Source: Wuchereria bancrofti (lineage: Eukaryota > Nematoda > Chromadorea > Rhabditida > Onchocercidae). From it: DNA of 64,000 nt. Location of the stretch: the NCBI GenBank assembly GCA_005281725.1, contig SSBO01000003.1, forward strand, positions 206,154 to 270,153, in the 5' to 3' direction. The notes beneath the pieces are model-generated. The model saw only the letters and a program-made list of their open reading frames with translations. It was not told the DNA's origin and searched no databases. Positions 43,325 to 54,803 of this stretch are shown here, piece by piece. Every line of letters starts with the position of its first letter. Positions within the stretch are counted from its first letter, which is position 1. Made by a program: the position numbers and the translations under genes.

Positions 43325-43409
43325 GTACAACATTAATTGCACAAATTCAATACTTTTGATATTATCATATATAAATCAGTGATAATATTTTAATAACAGT
43401 ATTATTTCA
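43325..43409 (+). promoter_or_regulatory. Leader after a strong splice acceptor
   Basis: A pyrimidine-rich acceptor (TTTTCCTTTTTTTAG, ending at 43324) precedes an 85-base leader to the start codon at 43410. This fits trans-splicing of a spliced leader. A second weaker AG (AATAACAG) lies 10 bases before the start. Confidence 0.5.
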
Positions 43410-46212
43410 ATGGAAAATTTTCAAATATTTCAATTTTTAATTTATATTTTTCTCATCAATATCCTACTAAATCATATGCTACCGTATGCTACATGTATAA
43501 ATATTAATCAATTTAATCCATTAAATGATCAACAATCATCTTTTGTGAATTATTTTCAATCATGTTCACAACCATATTCAATTCAATCAAATCAACCGTA
43601 TAATTTATTTCCAACATTACCATTACCGTATCCTCAACCATGTTTAAATCAACAACAACAACAACAACAAATTGGAAATATTCCATACAGTCAACAAATA
43701 TCACAAAGTGAGTGAGATTATTTGTAATATAAAATTAATCAAAAAAATTTTTATATATATTAATAAATAAAAATAGCTTAAATTATGTTTCAAAAAAAAA
43801 AAAACCATCAAGAATGTTAAATTTAGTTTTAATTTAAAATAAATTTAAATTTGAAATAGAAGAAGTGAAATAGTATATGAAATAAACTATGTGTTTTCTT
43901 ATTCTTTGTTTTTTGAATAAATTTTTAAGGAGTGGGAGGTTCGGTAATGGTCTATCGTTTGGTATTTCGACCACCATTCACTTGGACTTATAATTGCTTT
44001 TGTGATTGTGAAGAGTTTGTTGTCTTTTTTTTAATTTAAAAAAAATTTTTTTTAATAAAATTTCAAAAAAAAAAAAAATTATCATTTTTAATATAAAATA
44101 TTTCCTGAATGATTTCCTGGTTTCTTTCAATTTCAAATGATAACAATTTATCGTGATTTATTTAATTGTAAATAATTTATGACAATAATGCTATCTAGTA
44201 ATAATAATTAAAGAAAAATGTGTATAATTTTGAATAAATTAGCAAAAATCCCAGAACATTTTCAATTAATGCAATTTTTTTTTTTTGTTTTCTTTATTAC
44301 ATAAAAAATTTTAAATTACGACTATTGTAAAAGAGATTTAGAGTTTAATTCATTTGTACTTTTTTTTTCATTTTCTTCAGGAATACTGCCTATGTACCAC
44401 GTGTTCCTGGACAACATACAAATTTCACTGAAGCTGATGCATACGTCAAACGTCAATTACGTGAAGTAGTAAGAGAGTTTAATTAAACTCTCGGCTCTTA
44501 TATTCCAGCAAAATTTTCATACTCTAACACATATATAAATTTAACTTTCTTTTTTTAATAAAATCAAATGTTTTATAGGTAATCCTACCAAATTACTAAT
44601 TAATTAATTAATTATTTAACAAACAAAATTTTCCTCTATTCATTTCTCGAAAACTAATAAATTCAATGCAATAATTGGATCAAAATGAAGAAAAAAAAAA
44701 ACTTCCAACATGAAAACATATTTTTAGAAGCGAAATATACAAAAAAGCTAAAACATAGAAATGTAAACTATAATGAAATATTAAAATTATTGTGTGCAAT
44801 AGAAATATAAATTAAAAATATAAAACTAGATGTTGCTTTAATGTAAAGCATTTTTCCATGTGATTTTTGCTGTTATTATTATTATTATAAAAAATATCAA
44901 TAATAATAACAATAATAATGACAACGATATAACAGTAATAATAATAACAGTAATAATGACAATGATATAATAATAGTAATAATAATAATGACAATGATAT
45001 AATAATAGTAATAATAATAATAACAGTAATAATGACAATGATATAATAATAGTAATAATAATAACAACAATAATGACAATGATATAATAATAGTAATAAT
45101 AATAGTAATAATAATAATAACAGTAATAATGACAATGATATAATAATAGTAATAATAATAACAATAATAATGGCAATGATATAATAATAGTAATAATAAT
45201 AATAGTAATAATAATAGCAGTAATAGTGACAATGATATAATAATAGTAATAATAATAATAACAGTAATAATGACAATGATATAATAATAGTAATAATAAT
45301 AATAATAACAGTAATAATGACAATGATATAATAATAGTAATAATAATAACAATAAAATGACAATGATATAATATTAATAATAATAATAACAGTAATAATG
45401 ACAATGATATAATAATAGTAATAATTGGAAATAAATGGTTGTCATTCTATTCCCCCAGCTTCAGATTCATTAATATCCGCGTGCACTGAAATGTTCAAAT
45501 ATTGCACAATACGGAAACCAGGAAATTTCAAGCATCCCTAAAATATCGAAATTTTTATGATAGAAGCAGAAAATTTGCACTATGTTTTCTTAATTTTTAG
45601 CATCATTTCTATTTTTTAATCGAAAAATGAATTAATTCTATTACAGGTAATGGAAGCATTTCGTTCGATCGGTGTTATACCTGAAGGACTTATCATAACT
45701 ACCAGTTTTTGGCCTTATCCAGCATTTATTGTTAATGATATTAATATTGCAAAAGCAACTTATATTAAAGGAAAATATTTTTATACACTTACAGAAAATA
45801 CATTAACATTACGATGTGAAGCAAAAGAAATTGCAACATGTGTTAATAAAGTATTTTTTTTTTTTAAATTTTTTTTATAATTATAAAGTTTTATTTTTTC
45901 CTTCTTTTTTTCTAGCATAAAAAATTTTGCAAAGTGAATTTTTTTATTTTATTTTATTTAATAAATTTATCTTTTTTTTTTGATGAAAATTGAAAAATTA
46001 GAAATTTAATTTGCAATCATTTTCAGAATAATTTTAAATCATTTCATGAAATTGCAACTCTTACAATTGATGTACTAAATGTACTGACACAATCACAACA
46101 ACAAGAACTTGCATTTGCAATTCAACAATCATTGGAAAATCGATATGTCATATTTACATTTCCAATTCAATTATTAAGTGATGATAGAACTAAATTTATT
46201 TTGGATCCATAA
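43410..46212 (+). CDS. Secreted protein with CxCxC motif, unknown family
   Basis: Five exons (43410-43707, 43930-44014, 44381-44468, 45647-45850, 46027-46212) join in phase to 286 residues. Residues 1-28 form a strongly hydrophobic signal peptide ending before C29. Residues 30-99 are rich in Asn, Gln, Pro and Tyr and include a run of seven Gln. CFCDCEE lies at 122-128, then a compact folded-looking half with FWPYPAFIV, CEAKEIATC and a C-terminal LDP. There is no transmembrane segment after the signal, so secretion or extracellular matrix is inferred. I recognise no named family. The exon 2 donor is GTTTGT, chosen because it alone keeps phase with exon 3. The intron before exon 4 carries a long minisatellite. 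AATAAA is at about 46354. Confidence 0.8.
44885..45425. repeat. Intronic minisatellite, unit about 40-50 bp
   Basis: Units share GACAATGATATAATAATAG followed by variable TAATAATAA and ends in ACAGTAATAAT. About twelve copies fill intron 3 of the secreted-protein gene. The three long minus-strand open frames here encode only Tyr/Leu/Ile-rich repeats and are artefacts of the repeat. Confidence 0.95.
45459..45541 (+). CDS. Candidate alternative terminal exon of the secreted-protein gene
   Basis: Inside intron 3, an acceptor (TTCTATTCCCCCAG) is followed by 26 open codons and TAA. The translation includes LISACTEMFKYCTIRKPG, is cysteine-bearing and not low-complexity. Its phase (it needs one base from the previous exon) matches the end of exon 1 of the host gene, not exon 3. 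If used, it would make a short secreted isoform of about 126 residues. The minus strand of the same segment is also partly open. It could be the remnant of another element. Confidence 0.25.
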
Positions 46213-47470
46213 TTATAAATGTTTCTTTTTCTTTTATAAATTTTAAAGTGAAATTTTAATTTATTCATTTTGTGTTATCTATTTCATTCAATTATTTCAT
46301 CCATGTATAATTCCTATTGAACAAAAATTTTTTTTTTCTTTCTGTGACCATAAAATAAATTAAAAATAAAATATGAAAAAAATTAAATAAACGTTGATGT
46401 ATTGATGAAAAGATTAATAAATTAGAAATACATGAAATATTCGATTAGTAAAATATATTTTTTCGAAAAAATACACGAAAATATGAATAATTATCTCTGA
46501 GAATATATTTTACTGGAATAATATTGAAATTAAATAATATATTGGTATTTGAGTTATTTAAACATTTTGTGTAAAAATGAGAAAAAAAAAGCACAAAATG
46601 GAAAAAACAAAAAAAAAGAAACCAAAAAATGTCCGAAAAAAAAAGAAATGAAAATAAAAAAGAAAAGTTCAAGTTGTTGTAATTTATTCTCGTCTATCAA
46701 TCATTAAAATACTTGTTGCTCTTTCTTAACCTGCAAAATTGCTGGTAATTCAACTTTTTCATTTCAACCCAAAATCAATTTGTTTAATTTTACCGAAATT
46801 AAAAGACGCTCATTTTAGATTTTCTTTTTTTTTCTTTTTGTCTTATTTTCTTTTATTTTAAATTGGAATCTTACAATTAGTTATTATGTTATCTAATATT
46901 GCTATTCGACGACAAATTCACTTTAAATAAATTAATTCTGTTTTATTTTATATTTTAGTATATTTAAAATTCATATTTAAGATATAAAATTATATACGTT
47001 TATGCATTTTCATGTATTTTTATAAATGCATTTACTATTTTCACACTTTTGTAATTCATAAAATTAATTAAATTCATTTTATATTTTGACAAATAAAATA
47101 AGTTATTGATATATGCTTCATAATAAATATTTTTGCATTCATCTAAAAGATTTCATTTAATTTTAATTTTTTTCCCCTCCTTAATACTTCATCTCAGCAT
47201 TAAAAATAAATATTTAAGCTATTATGAAATGATTTAGCTAAAATTAAAACAGTTTCGCTTATTACGAAGACAATTAGATCGCATCATAATTAACCATTAA
47301 AATTATGACAATGTCTTTAAATTTTTTTTAAAAAAAGAAAGAAAAAAAAACGATACAAAAGGTATCATTTGCAAATTTGATATTATCATAAAATGTTATC
47401 ATAATTATTCGTTAATCCAAAATACTTTAAAATTAATCAAATAATCATAATTTTATTTGCACTCCTACAG

Positions 47471-47560
47471 CAAAATATTAAACCAAAGAACAACATTCTT
47501 CCTTATAGCATATGTTCTCTGGCTTTTATGATCATGTTACGCTTCCACTTTGCTCTTTGA
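47471..47560 (+). CDS. Candidate orphan terminal exon
   Basis: CACTCCTACAG is followed by 29 open codons and TGA. The translation includes NNILPYSICSLAFMIMLRFH, with a hydrophobic centre. No upstream exon with matching phase was found within several kilobases, so this is a weak call. It sits in a patch that is less AT-rich than its surroundings. Confidence 0.15.
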   Translation, partial: QNIKPKNNILPYSICSLAFMIMLRFHFAL

Positions 47561-47575
47561 CCTTTTCGGGTCAAA
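47556..47575. promoter_or_regulatory. Everted dyad TTTGACC-N6-GGTCAAA
   Basis: A perfect seven-base dyad with a six-base spacer (TTTTCG). The arms contain the GGTCA half-site recognised by many nuclear hormone receptors, arranged back-to-back. It lies 3.8 kb upstream of the four-pass membrane gene and 1.3 kb downstream of the secreted-protein gene. Its function is inference only. Confidence 0.3.
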
Positions 47576-50500
47576 TTGTGATTCAAATTTCGATCTTTGA
47601 GCTTTCCCCCTCTTTTTTTTTTTGCCGATGAATAGTAATAATTATATGCTGCTACCATATTTTCATGTCTTTTCTATTTTTCGCTATAACTTTATCACAT
47701 TGAAATCATTTATTGATTGAATAAATTTATCACATTGAAATCAATCATTGATTGAATGTTATTCTCTTTCTTTTTTTTGGTGTTTATAAATTATTTGTTT
47801 GCTTTACTATTTGACATATCGCTTACATTTTATCCCTTCAATAATATCTGTCATCATTATTATCATTATCATTATCACCAATTCTATCATTATTAGCAAT
47901 ATGTGTTATCATAATACTAAAAATGATAGGTATTAAAATTTGATTAATATTTGTAAAAAGCATTATCAGTTATTAATCGATTTTTTTTTTTTTTTTGGTT
48001 TTGAAATGAACAATGAAATAATGACAATTAGAAAATTAAAGTTGAACAAACGAATGGATTTTCTCTTTCTTTTTTCAATAATGTATGATCAAAAAACAAA
48101 TTGTGAAATGATAACAAAAATATTAGTCTTTCTTTTTTTGTTTTTTTTTTTGTTTTGAAAGTAAACTGACGTAGATTTTAATTATTGTAATAAAATAAAT
48201 GTTAAAAATTTTTATTGGTATGTACTTAGATTTTTATATTTATAAATAAAAAAGAAAAAGAAATTCAATTTATTTTGTTGCTATTAGTATTACAAATGAA
48301 AAATAAATAATGAATAAAGCAATTATAATTTTAAATGAAATGATTTATATCTTTGTAATATTTTGAAAAAATTTTCATGAATAATATCAATAAGCTTTTA
48401 ATATGCAATGCTATTTCTTTTTAATCATATAAATTTTAATTTTTTCTCCTTTTTAATTATTTTTTTTCCCCATCTTGTAATATATTAAATTACTATAGTA
48501 GCATCCTCCTAATTAATTTTTGTTTAAAAAAACAAAATCTATTTTATTTTTTCTAAAAAATTTTGCTTAAGTTTTTTTTCAAGATTTAATATTTAGATTA
48601 AAATAAAACTTGATAAGAAATTATCATGTGAACTTTGCTATAATAAACTTTTAATTGTTATCTATAAGGTGCATTACTGGCAATAGTTAAGTGATTTAAA
48701 TTACAAAGTGTAAAACTCAAATTGAACATTTTAGAAGCTTTAAATAAATTCTCAAAAATATTATCAATTTTTAGTATAAATTATGAATAACTAAAAAAAT
48801 AAAATATGATTTTCATTTATTTTTAGTGAAAGAAATTATTGGTAAGATTGAATGAAAAATATTTTAAAGATAATTACTGCAAGCTTTTCCTTTTTTTTTT
48901 TTTGAGATATTACAAGTGCATGAATAATTCTAATGGTTGTATAATAATTTGAAAATTATGATAGTTTTATTTTAACAATTATTCTATTATTTTAATTCAA
49001 ATTTATTCTATTCCAAAACTAGTAATCCTATTTTTTTTTCATTCCTACGTTTGAAATTGGAAATTTTTGCAATTTTTTACTTTTTTTCTTGTCATTTGTA
49101 TAAGTAATGCGAATTTATAGATGTTAATAATTAGACAAATTTAATTGATAGTAATTAGTTATTTATGTTAATTAGTTAATTAGTGTGTGTATTAATTAGT
49201 TATATATTAGTTATTTATGATAATTATAGTCACTATAGCAATTAAGCTGCTGTAACAATTTATCGATTTCATTGAAATTTGCAAAAATTTATCTTTCAAA
49301 TTAATTTAATTTACTAATTTTATAATGATGAAACAACTTCAATTAAATAAAATTTAATTAATAATAACGCTAATGTTACCTTCTTTTTTTTTTACTCAAA
49401 CAATAAAAAATGATTAAAAATGGAAAAGATTTACTTTAGCATAATGTAATCATAATGAGATTAATTGATAAATATAAATATAGAAATTAAAAATATAGGA
49501 AAGAAAAAGTGAAATTATACAATAAAATCAATGAATTTTTTAAAAAAAATAATCGATAATAGTTACATAAACAATTTATCATAGCAAAAACATTAACTAT
49601 GAATTAGAAATAACTGAAATACTAGAAATGAAATAACAATTTAATGAGTAAATAAAAAGAAAACTTTTTCCTTGTTAATAATATCATGTATAAATCATAA
49701 AACAACATTTGCATCATTAGCATTTAATAATAATTATTTGAATTTTATCAATAATGAAAACTTGTTTATGATTTGTTTACATATGACTGATTTTCATCTT
49801 CCATAAAATATTTGTCACCTTTTTCACTTTTTGCTTTTCATCTCTTTTGCATTCTTTTTCCTTGATAAATGTAAAGGACGAAACAATAAAATATACATAA
49901 TTTTACGAATTGATAAATATATATTTATTGGGTAAGATGGAATATGTCGCATAAAATTGTATGTTTTTTTCATTTTTCTTTAAAAATGCTTAAGTAATTT
50001 TTTTCTTTTCAAAGTGAATTGTATAAAATTAGTTTTTAAAAAAAAAAAAATGCGAGTAAAATTTTTATGCATTTTCAAAAAGTTAAGATGAAAAAGGAAT
50101 TAATGAATGAATGCTACTATAAACTTTCTTTTTTCATATGTTAATTTTAAAAATTACTAATTGAAATATTTCAAGTAATATTAGATGAAAAATTTCTTCG
50201 AATAATTAGGCATTATTAATAAACTTAGCAAATATCATTTCATTGATAATTTCCGAAATTATAAAAATTATTTAGGGAACGATTAAATTTTATATTTCGT
50301 ATTGTTAAGGACTTAATTTTAAAAAATTTAACCTTTCGTTTACTTTCAATTTTTCATCCATCAAATATTCTTTTTTTAAATTTTTTTTATAAATTTTAAA
50401 GCTAAAATTTTTGTATAATTTCTCTTACTATTCGATTAAAAATGCATTGATTAAAAATTTAGCAATTTTATTCTTATCTTATCAGCAAAATCAGTAAATA

Positions 50501-51345
50501 TGGTGCTATTGCTAAAAAATTATTTAATAGAATATTTCAATTGCATATGGCATAAGGTAGCAATGTTTTTTTTTAATTTTTCATTCATAACAATTTTTAA
50601 TTTCAATTTCAATTTTTAATTTAAAAAGATATTGGTAGAAATTTCGGAGAAATTTGATAAAACTTTTGTGGAAATTTTCTTGTTTTCATTTAAAAATAAT
50701 CATTTATAATAGATCATTGTACAAATAATTTTCTATGATCATTTCTAAATTCTAATCTTACAATGAATAAATTTAAATTTTAAATTAAAATGAAATTGAA
50801 ATAAATATCAGCTGGAAATATTAATCCATTTCTGTTTTTGTTTAAATGTTAACACATTTTTTCCACAACTTATTTATTTTTTGTTCAAAACTTCTCAAAT
50901 CTTTAATTAAGAAATTAGGAAAACTAAGAAAAAAATTTTTAAATGATAAAAAAAAGTTTTGCATATAATAAAAAAATAAATAAATGAAAAATAATAATAA
51001 AATAAAAAGATCGTCTAAAAATTAAGAATTAATTGTTCTTACTAAATTTTTTTGTTTAACATTTTAAATATAATAATCGATTAGAGTTTGATATGATGAG
51101 AAATTATTTAAAATGCTATAATTAAAAGTTTATTTTAATTTCATATTATATATTAATGATAGCTATTGATTAATGCTTGAAATTTGTCTAACAATTCAAT
51201 TTTGATGTAATTATCATTTGCTATTGTTAATTGAATTTTTTTTCTTTTAATTTTCTGTAAATTATTTGTTCATATTTGCATAAATTAAACAAAAACAATT
51301 ATAATTAATTTCTCGTTTTTAATCTTAAATAATTAATAATTTTAG

Positions 51346-51373
51346 ATAAAATATAACTTTGTAAAGGATTTAA
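51346..51373 (+). promoter_or_regulatory. Short leader after splice acceptor
   Basis: ATAATTTTAG ends at 51345, 28 bases before the start codon at 51374. An in-frame TAA directly precedes the ATG, which fixes the start. The site fits a spliced-leader acceptor. Confidence 0.45.
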
Positions 51374-54114
51374 ATGAAAAAATTGCTTCAATGGAATGGC
51401 TATTTGCCACCATTTCATAAATGCGCCGTCTTTTTGCTTTGCGGTTTTGAGCTTGTCATTTCCGCCATGTCAATGGCTGTGGCGCAAAAATACTACGAAT
51501 TATGCACGATATTATTTCCAATAGCAATGTATATGTTCGATGATACTAAGCGAAAAGAAATTGAAGGATTTATTTGGACTAATAGTGAACGACAAATTCT
51601 TCAATTCGTTTGTCTTTTTTTTTTTGAATTGTTTTTTTTTTTTTTTCAAAAGTAACAATAGTATTAAGGAATTTGTTCAGTAATTTCAAATAATTTAAAT
51701 TCTTTATAATTGTAATTTTCAACTATATTTTTTTAATACAAAAATTGCTTTGATTTTCAATTATATTTTTAAAATTAAAAAATTTGAATTTATTTATTGC
51801 ATAAAATTTCTCCAATCAATTGGTTCATAGCAGTTTTTTATAGATCAATGTATAAAGATAGACTTATGTATTTATTTATTTGTTTGTATATTTATTTATT
51901 TGTTTGTATATTTATTTATTTTTTACTTATATATTTATTTATTTGTTTGTATATTTATTTATTTTTTACTTATATATTTATTTATTTGTTTGTATATTTA
52001 TTTATTTATTTGCTATTTTATCCTGAATTTATTTGTATTTTTGTCATGTATATATGCATGTACAGCGAAGTTTGGTTTTTTTTTAAAAATGTTATGGTAG
52101 TGATTAAAAATTAGATGATAATTAGATGTAACATTCATAAATCATTGAAATTAATTCTGCAACGATTTTTATAATTTTAAACTAGCAATTTTTAAAGTGT
52201 TAGTTCATTTTTTCGTTTTCTGCGATTCCATTATTATTATTATTATTTATTATTATTATTAATTATTACTATTATCATTATTATATTATTGTTATTAGTT
52301 TTAATAGTGATGAAATTTTAGCACCAACAAAAATTGTTACTATTATGGTGCACATCAACGGCGGCAATATTTATAGCAATGTTATTAATTATGCCATTTT
52401 TCTTCAAATTTAAAGAAGCAAAAACAAGTGAAGGGGTAATTGAAAATTTTTTTGCATTGTACAAATTTTTTTCTAGAATTTAAAAAAAAATTATTAATTT
52501 TTTTTTTTGCAATAATTCAATATATTTTAATACGAATGATAGGCATATATGAAGTTATATGATCTTTTTTTGTTACAAAAATTGTCAAAAAAAAAAATTT
52601 TTTTTATTATTAAACTATAAAATTTTTAAAGTGAATTTTAATTTTAATTAGTTATAATTTTTCAGCGAACATTTCGCTTGCTGATAATGTATGCATCGGC
52701 AATTTTATTTATCATTATTGTATCATTAAATGGTATAACAATGATATGGCTTTATATTACGGCACCAGCTGATAATAAATTATTTTATGAATTATTTGAT
52801 AATTCGGTAAAAGAGGAAATATTTTTAACTGAAATTGAAAAAGGACTTGATTGCATCTCAGATGATGATAAAGAACTTGATCCAACTGTTGTAAGCTTTT
52901 ATCCTTTTTTTTTTCAATTTTTTTCTTTTTGATTTGAAATTTTAAAGTTTTCAAATACTTCAAAATTGGCTTTTTTTTTTAAAGCCTATCTAATAATCAC
53001 ACAGGAAAAAAGTTAAAAATTTAAAACTATTTTCTAATTTTTATGCAAGAGATAATTGTTATAGTGATAGGAGAAAATGATTAAAAAATAAATAAATAAA
53101 TAGTTATAAGTAAAAGCAAAGGAAAAAAATTAAAAAAAAAAAAAAGAATTGCTAACTTTTTTCTCATTATACTATAATTTAAGCAAAATGAAAAAATATT
53201 GCAAAATCTGAACTTTCCCTGTTTTTTAACAACTATTTGAAAATTGAAATTCAAAATTATGCCATGGAATAACAATTTGAAATAAAACTAATTCACAATT
53301 CACTCCACATATTTTATTGTCTATCAAATGATTTGCAATTAATAAATAATATATCTAATTTAATTAATTCAATTACTTTGAATTGAAATACAAAAAAATC
53401 AATTAGATTTTAATTGAGTGTCGAAAAATTTTCTGTTTTCTTTATTACCCTCGAATAAAAAACAACAAACAAAGAAATTCGAATTTGAGGAGTGTGATAA
53501 TACTATCAATCGATCAGTGATCAGTCGGAAATGGTTAAAACCGTTGTTGATTATTTGGATTGTTGGTCATGTAATTGTATTGTTTTTATTTGGATTCGCT
53601 AATAAAGGTTTTTTTTTTTTTTAATTACAAATTTAAAAAAAGACGGAAAATAAAAATATTTGAATGAAACCTAATAGCTTTTAAATGCTTTCAAATTTTC
53701 TAATTAATTCAATTTAAAATTTAATTTTATTAGTTTTTAGTTCAATCTTTCTTTATATTTTTGCTATGCTTCTATAGACTAACAGAAATTACCTTTAAAT
53801 TAGCTTTAAAATATTGATAACAAATTTTTGTCAACAAGATCACATCATATTTTTTTTCTATAAAAGTCTCATACTCTCCAACCTAACACAATTTAGTGAT
53901 AACAATAAATCTATCATAATTAGTAATAAAATGAAATTTTTCCAAATATAGTTGTATTACATGGAGAATAATTTAAATTGATTGAACTTACCAAATATTT
54001 TATTAAATTGAAGTAAAAAAAAAAAAAATTTTTTTTTGTTTTGAAGATTTTAAAAACGATGAAAACGATGAGAATTTGAGGAATGTAACAGTGGAAGAGA
54101 AGCTACTAGGATGA
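51374..54114 (+). CDS. Four-pass membrane protein, unknown family
   Basis: Exons 51374-51607, 52322-52435, 52666-52890 and 54047-54114 are clear. Exon 4 ends at 53607. With an exon 4 start at 53475 the set joins in phase to 257 residues. Hydrophobic helices lie at about 17-37, 83-106, 119-145 and 213-232. Between helices 3 and 4 is an acidic loop with DDDKELDP, and the tail is acidic (DFKNDENDENLRN). The layout, with a short first loop and a larger second loop, resembles tetraspan proteins, but no CCG motif is present, so it is not a classic tetraspanin. The AG at 53418 has better surroundings than the one at 53474 but breaks phase with exon 3. Either the junction is unusual, a small exon is missing, or the assembly has an indel. 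AATAAA signals are at 54151 and 54162. Confidence 0.68.
51855..52020. repeat. TTTA/TTTG tetranucleotide-derived tandem repeat, intronic
   Basis: Repeats of ATTTATTTGTTTGTATATTT and TTTTTTACTTATAT in intron 1 of the four-pass membrane gene. The two overlapping open frames here are repeat translations. Confidence 0.85.
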
Positions 54115-54803
54115 AAATTGTTGATCTCATTAAACTATTGTATAAATGAAAATAAAAAACAAATAAATTTTCATGCATATTTTTAATTACTATTGAAATG
54201 CTCAATTTAACTTTTAATGCTTTCTATTATCACTTTGAATACTGTTTTATTGATAGTTTTGGGATTTTTTTTTTTTTTTTTGAAAACACTTCTTTTTAAT
54301 AAAAATTGATTATAATACTTAATAATACTTATGCCAAGAAAACAAAATGAAAAAAAAAAAAAAAAACACAATAAATAAATTATGCTGCAAATTTTATTTT
54401 TGTTTTGAGAGAATTTTAGCTTGGTACAATCAAATATTTTGATGACAATTGATTTTCTTTGTTTGAAAAAATTTTTCTTAACTTTGATTTATTTATTTGA
54501 ATAAAATTAAAATTCTATTCCATACAAAGACACCGAAATAGCTGATATCTGGAGATAATTTTTATTAATAATTACAATAATAGAATAGAAAGTGATAATT
54601 AAAGTTAAAGTAATAATGGTCCTATCCTATTCTTTAAATACAAATATACAAAATGAAAGTAATTTACAATAAACATTCATTAAAATTCTATTCCATAAAG
54701 TTAGCTAATGCTAACAAAAAAAAACTAAAAACTAAAATTGTAAAGGAGCAATAACTTTGAAAATCGTTATAGTAAAAAATGTAAAATTTATTAAAACAGC
54801 TCA

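Larger units (their letters stand above)
46213..51345. other. Intergenic AT-rich spacer
   Basis: It holds the 3' region of the secreted-protein gene, a possible short exon at 47471-47560 and a TTTGACC/GGTCAAA dyad at 47556-47575. Otherwise it is homopolymer-rich sequence with no gene that I can support. Confidence 0.6.

Noticed and set aside
44812..45404. Three overlapping minus-strand open frames of 150-190 codons
   Set aside because: They translate the intronic minisatellite into Tyr/Leu/Ile repeats in all frames and lie antisense to a gene with consistent splicing.
51797..52114. Plus-strand Tyr/Phe/Ile-rich frames
   Set aside because: These are translations of TTTA/TTTG repeats within an intron.
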